This document shows, in pieces, positions 62,486 through 64,000 of a stretch of 64,000 bases of DNA; within the stretch, counting starts at the first letter, position 1; each line of letters begins with the position of its first letter. A program made the position numbers and the translations under genes. Below the pieces are notes generated by a model. It did not search any database and had not been told where the DNA came from. It saw only the letters and a program-made list of their open reading frames with translations. Source of the DNA: CAVUOA01 sp963742955 (GTDB lineage Bacteria > Bacteroidota > Ignavibacteria > Tepidaquicellales > OLB5); NCBI GenBank assembly GCA_963742955.1, contig CAVUOA010000008.1, positions 1,674,001-1,738,000 of the forward strand. Direction: 5' to 3'.

Positions 62486-63397
62486 CTATTCAACCAGCAT
62501 TATTTTCTCACCTTTGTCTTTGCTGAGATTGCGCCATAGAATTGCCGAAAGGATAATTGCGGCTCCTGCAATTGCATAAACTGAAGGGGTTTCGCCTATT
62601 CCCAGGAAAACCCAAATCGGGTTAAATATTGCTTCCATTGTGGCTATTATCATCGATTCTGTTGCCGATACATACTTAATTCCTTCGTTGAATATCATGT
62701 AGCTAATCCCTATTTGTATTATACCCATATAAAGCAGGATAAGCGTTTCTGTACCTGATAATGAAAAGTTTGGAAATATTATAAAGAATGCTATTACTGC
62801 AACTATACCGTTGCCGAGAATTACACTGTTAAGTGTGTTTTCTGATTTTTGCTCAATTCTTTTTTTCTTGAGCAAAAGTGTAAAACACGCAAAACAAATT
62901 CCCGATGCAATTGCAATAAGGTTGCCGTATATACTGCCGATTTCAAGCCTGCCGAAGAAAAACAAAATCATTCCGCAAATTGAAATGGAAATGGTTATTA
63001 GATTTTTCGGTTCAAACTTTACTTTCAAAAACAGCGGTTCAAGTATCAGCAGATAAATCGGAGCGGTGAACTGAAGGAAAATTGCATTTGCTGCTGTAGT
63101 TTTCTTTGTTGCAATAACAAAGAATATTAAAATACCGGCATAAAAAAATGATGATAAAACAGAAATCCTGTCAAACTGAAGCTTAATTGATTTTCCAGCT
63201 GCCCGGTTTTTTATTGAAGATGCAACCAGGACAGTCAATGCTGCAATACCAGAACGGTAAAATGAAATCTGGAACGCATCGAGCTGCAGGAGCTTAATGA
63301 ACAATCCGCTTGAGCTCCACAGCAGAGCTGTAAATGAAATGTAAACCAGTCCCTTACGGTGTGCCGGAATTTTATTAAGCCATTTTAAAAATAACAC
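62486..63397 (-). CDS. EamA/DMT-family transporter
   Basis: The 303-residue inner-membrane protein has ten predicted spans in two homologous EamA halves. Landmarks are GLVYISFTALLWSSSGLFIKLL in the first half and YMGIIQIGISYMIFNEGIKYVSATESMIIATMEAIFNPIWVFLGIGE in the second. DMT transporters move metabolites such as amino acids or nucleotide sugars; the substrate is unknown. It is monocistronic, divergent from the DUF3667 gene by 79 bases. Confidence 0.9.
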   Translation of the reverse strand: MLFLKWLNKIPAHRKGLVYISFTALLWSSSGLFIKLLQLDAFQISFYRSGIAALTVLVASSIKNRAAGKSIKLQFDRISVLSSFFYAGILIFFVIATKKTTAANAIFLQFTAPIYLLILEPLFLKVKFEPKNLITISISICGMILFFFGRLEIGSIYGNLIAIASGICFACFTLLLKKKRIEQKSENTLNSVILGNGIVAVIAFFIIFPNFSLSGTETLILLYMGIIQIGISYMIFNEGIKYVSATESMIIATMEAIFNPIWVFLGIGETPSVYAIAGAAIILSAILWRNLSKDKGEKIMLVE

Positions 63398-63476
63398 AGC
63401 GTAATATTGTATTAAATGTACTGTATTTCAATAGATTATTGCTTTAACTTTTATAATAATTGAAGTATATTTATTA

Positions 63477-64000
63477 ATGGATATTTGCCAAAATTGCGGC
63501 GCTGAAATCTCGGCTAACTACTGTCCTAATTGCGGGCAGGAGCGGATTACCAGGCGTCTTGAAGTCAAATCTATACTTCATGATGTAACACACGGTATTT
63601 TTCACTGGGAAAACAGCATTCTGCAAACATTTAAGCAGCTTGTAATACAGCCGGGTAAGTTTGTTCAGAGCTATATTAAAGGAAAGCGGAAATCATTTGT
63701 AAAACCATTCTCCTATTTTTTATTTCTCCAGACTCTTTACGTGGTGATTTTCCATTTGATGAGCGAAAAATTTTTTGCATTTGTAAATATAACTGTTACA
63801 AAAGCCTCACAAGCCGAGAAGATTGCCGAGCTCCAGCATTTAATCAGCAAGAATGTAAATTACCTGAATTTTTGCTCCCTCTTGTATTTGCTTTTTTCTT
63901 TAAGCTTTTTCTGAAGAAAAAAACAGGTGTCAATTATGCGGAGTCTTTGGTATTTGCTTTTTACACTTTTGCAACTTTGCTTGTGTTCGGCGCATTTTTT
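63477..64000 (+). CDS. DUF3667-type zinc-ribbon membrane protein, frameshifted and cut by window end
   Basis: The N-terminus is a zinc ribbon (CQNCGAEISANYCPNCGQE), followed by HDVTHGIFHWENSILQTFKQLVIQPGKFVQSYIKGKRKSFVKPF and membrane spans, the layout of DUF3667 proteins. The frame from 63477 ends at 63914, but the same protein continues in another frame from about 63866 (EFLLPLVFAFFFKLF, then KKTGVNYAESLVFAFYTFATLL) to the end of the window. One lost base near 63865 explains it. Function of the family is unknown. The C-terminus is outside the window. Confidence 0.75.

Noticed and set aside
1..64000. CRISPR arrays, tRNA or rRNA genes, transposases, prophage or restriction/toxin-antitoxin modules
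   Set aside because: No regularly spaced direct repeats, no cloverleaf-like sequence and no matching protein motifs were found by reading both strands.

Overview
The window reads as a chromosomal segment of an AT-rich, Gram-negative bacterium of the Bacteroidota/Chlorobi assemblage, most likely an Ignavibacteria-type organism. The main reason is twelve secreted proteins ending in a type IX secretion (T9SS) C-terminal domain with the NYPNPFNP signature, a form typical of Ignavibacteria and their relatives. The best promoters look sigma70-like (TTGACA, 17 bp, TATACT), not like the TTTG/TAnnTTTG type of Bacteroidetes. Taxonomy is inferred from protein style only. I found no rRNA, tRNA, CRISPR array, transposase or phage gene. 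No gene-free stretch exceeds 300 bases.

Layout. 1-1.4 kb: end of panB and a YmdB-type phosphodiesterase. 1.5-7.3 kb: three minus-strand T9SS cargo genes whose C-terminal domains carry in-frame palindromic repeats. 7.4-8.5 kb: small membrane protein and nitroreductase. 8.6-14.1 kb: plus-strand run hrcA-grpE-dnaJ, ComEA-like, PilM-like, rsmD, coaD, with a CIRCE-like site in front. 14.2-15 kb: alpha/beta hydrolase. 15.2-18.7 kb: two T9SS cargo genes. 18.8-28.7 kb: nine tightly packed minus-strand genes for a surface polysaccharide. They cover parts of a diacetamido-uronic-acid route (aminotransferase, Gfo/Idh dehydrogenase, acyltransferase) and parts of a heptose route (SIS isomerase, GHMP kinase, SDR), plus the lipid-linked priming transferase and a Wzi-like outer-membrane protein. 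28.9-30.3 kb: TerC/Alx protein and a lipoprotein. 30.5-33.3 kb: ftsY-mutL. 33.4-34.1 kb: an orphan P-loop protein. 34.2-47.5 kb: a plus-strand run of secreted proteins (beta-helix, tandem M14 carboxypeptidases, M43 metalloprotease, BNR propeller) ending in a PQQ-propeller lipoprotein and a PEGA protein. 47.5-49.3 kb: methyltransferase and esterase. 49.5-53.1 kb: two P-domain T9SS proteins. 53.2-61.2 kb: a dense minus-strand block surE, obgE, an orphan gene, sdhB, sdhA, a serine protease-TPR protein and an enoyl-CoA hydratase. 61.3-64 kb: a repeat lipoprotein, an EamA transporter and a DUF3667 protein cut by the window end.

Two properties cut across the window. First, several families of short palindromic repeats are dispersed here. 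Some sit inside reading frames and are translated, most clearly at two fixed sites in three T9SS C-terminal domains. Second, seven genes carry about ten single-base frame breaks, including the housekeeping genes dnaJ and surE. Eight of the nine that can be resolved are one-base insertions, which looks more like an insertion-prone assembly than real gene decay. Those genes are given as whole spans with the break noted.
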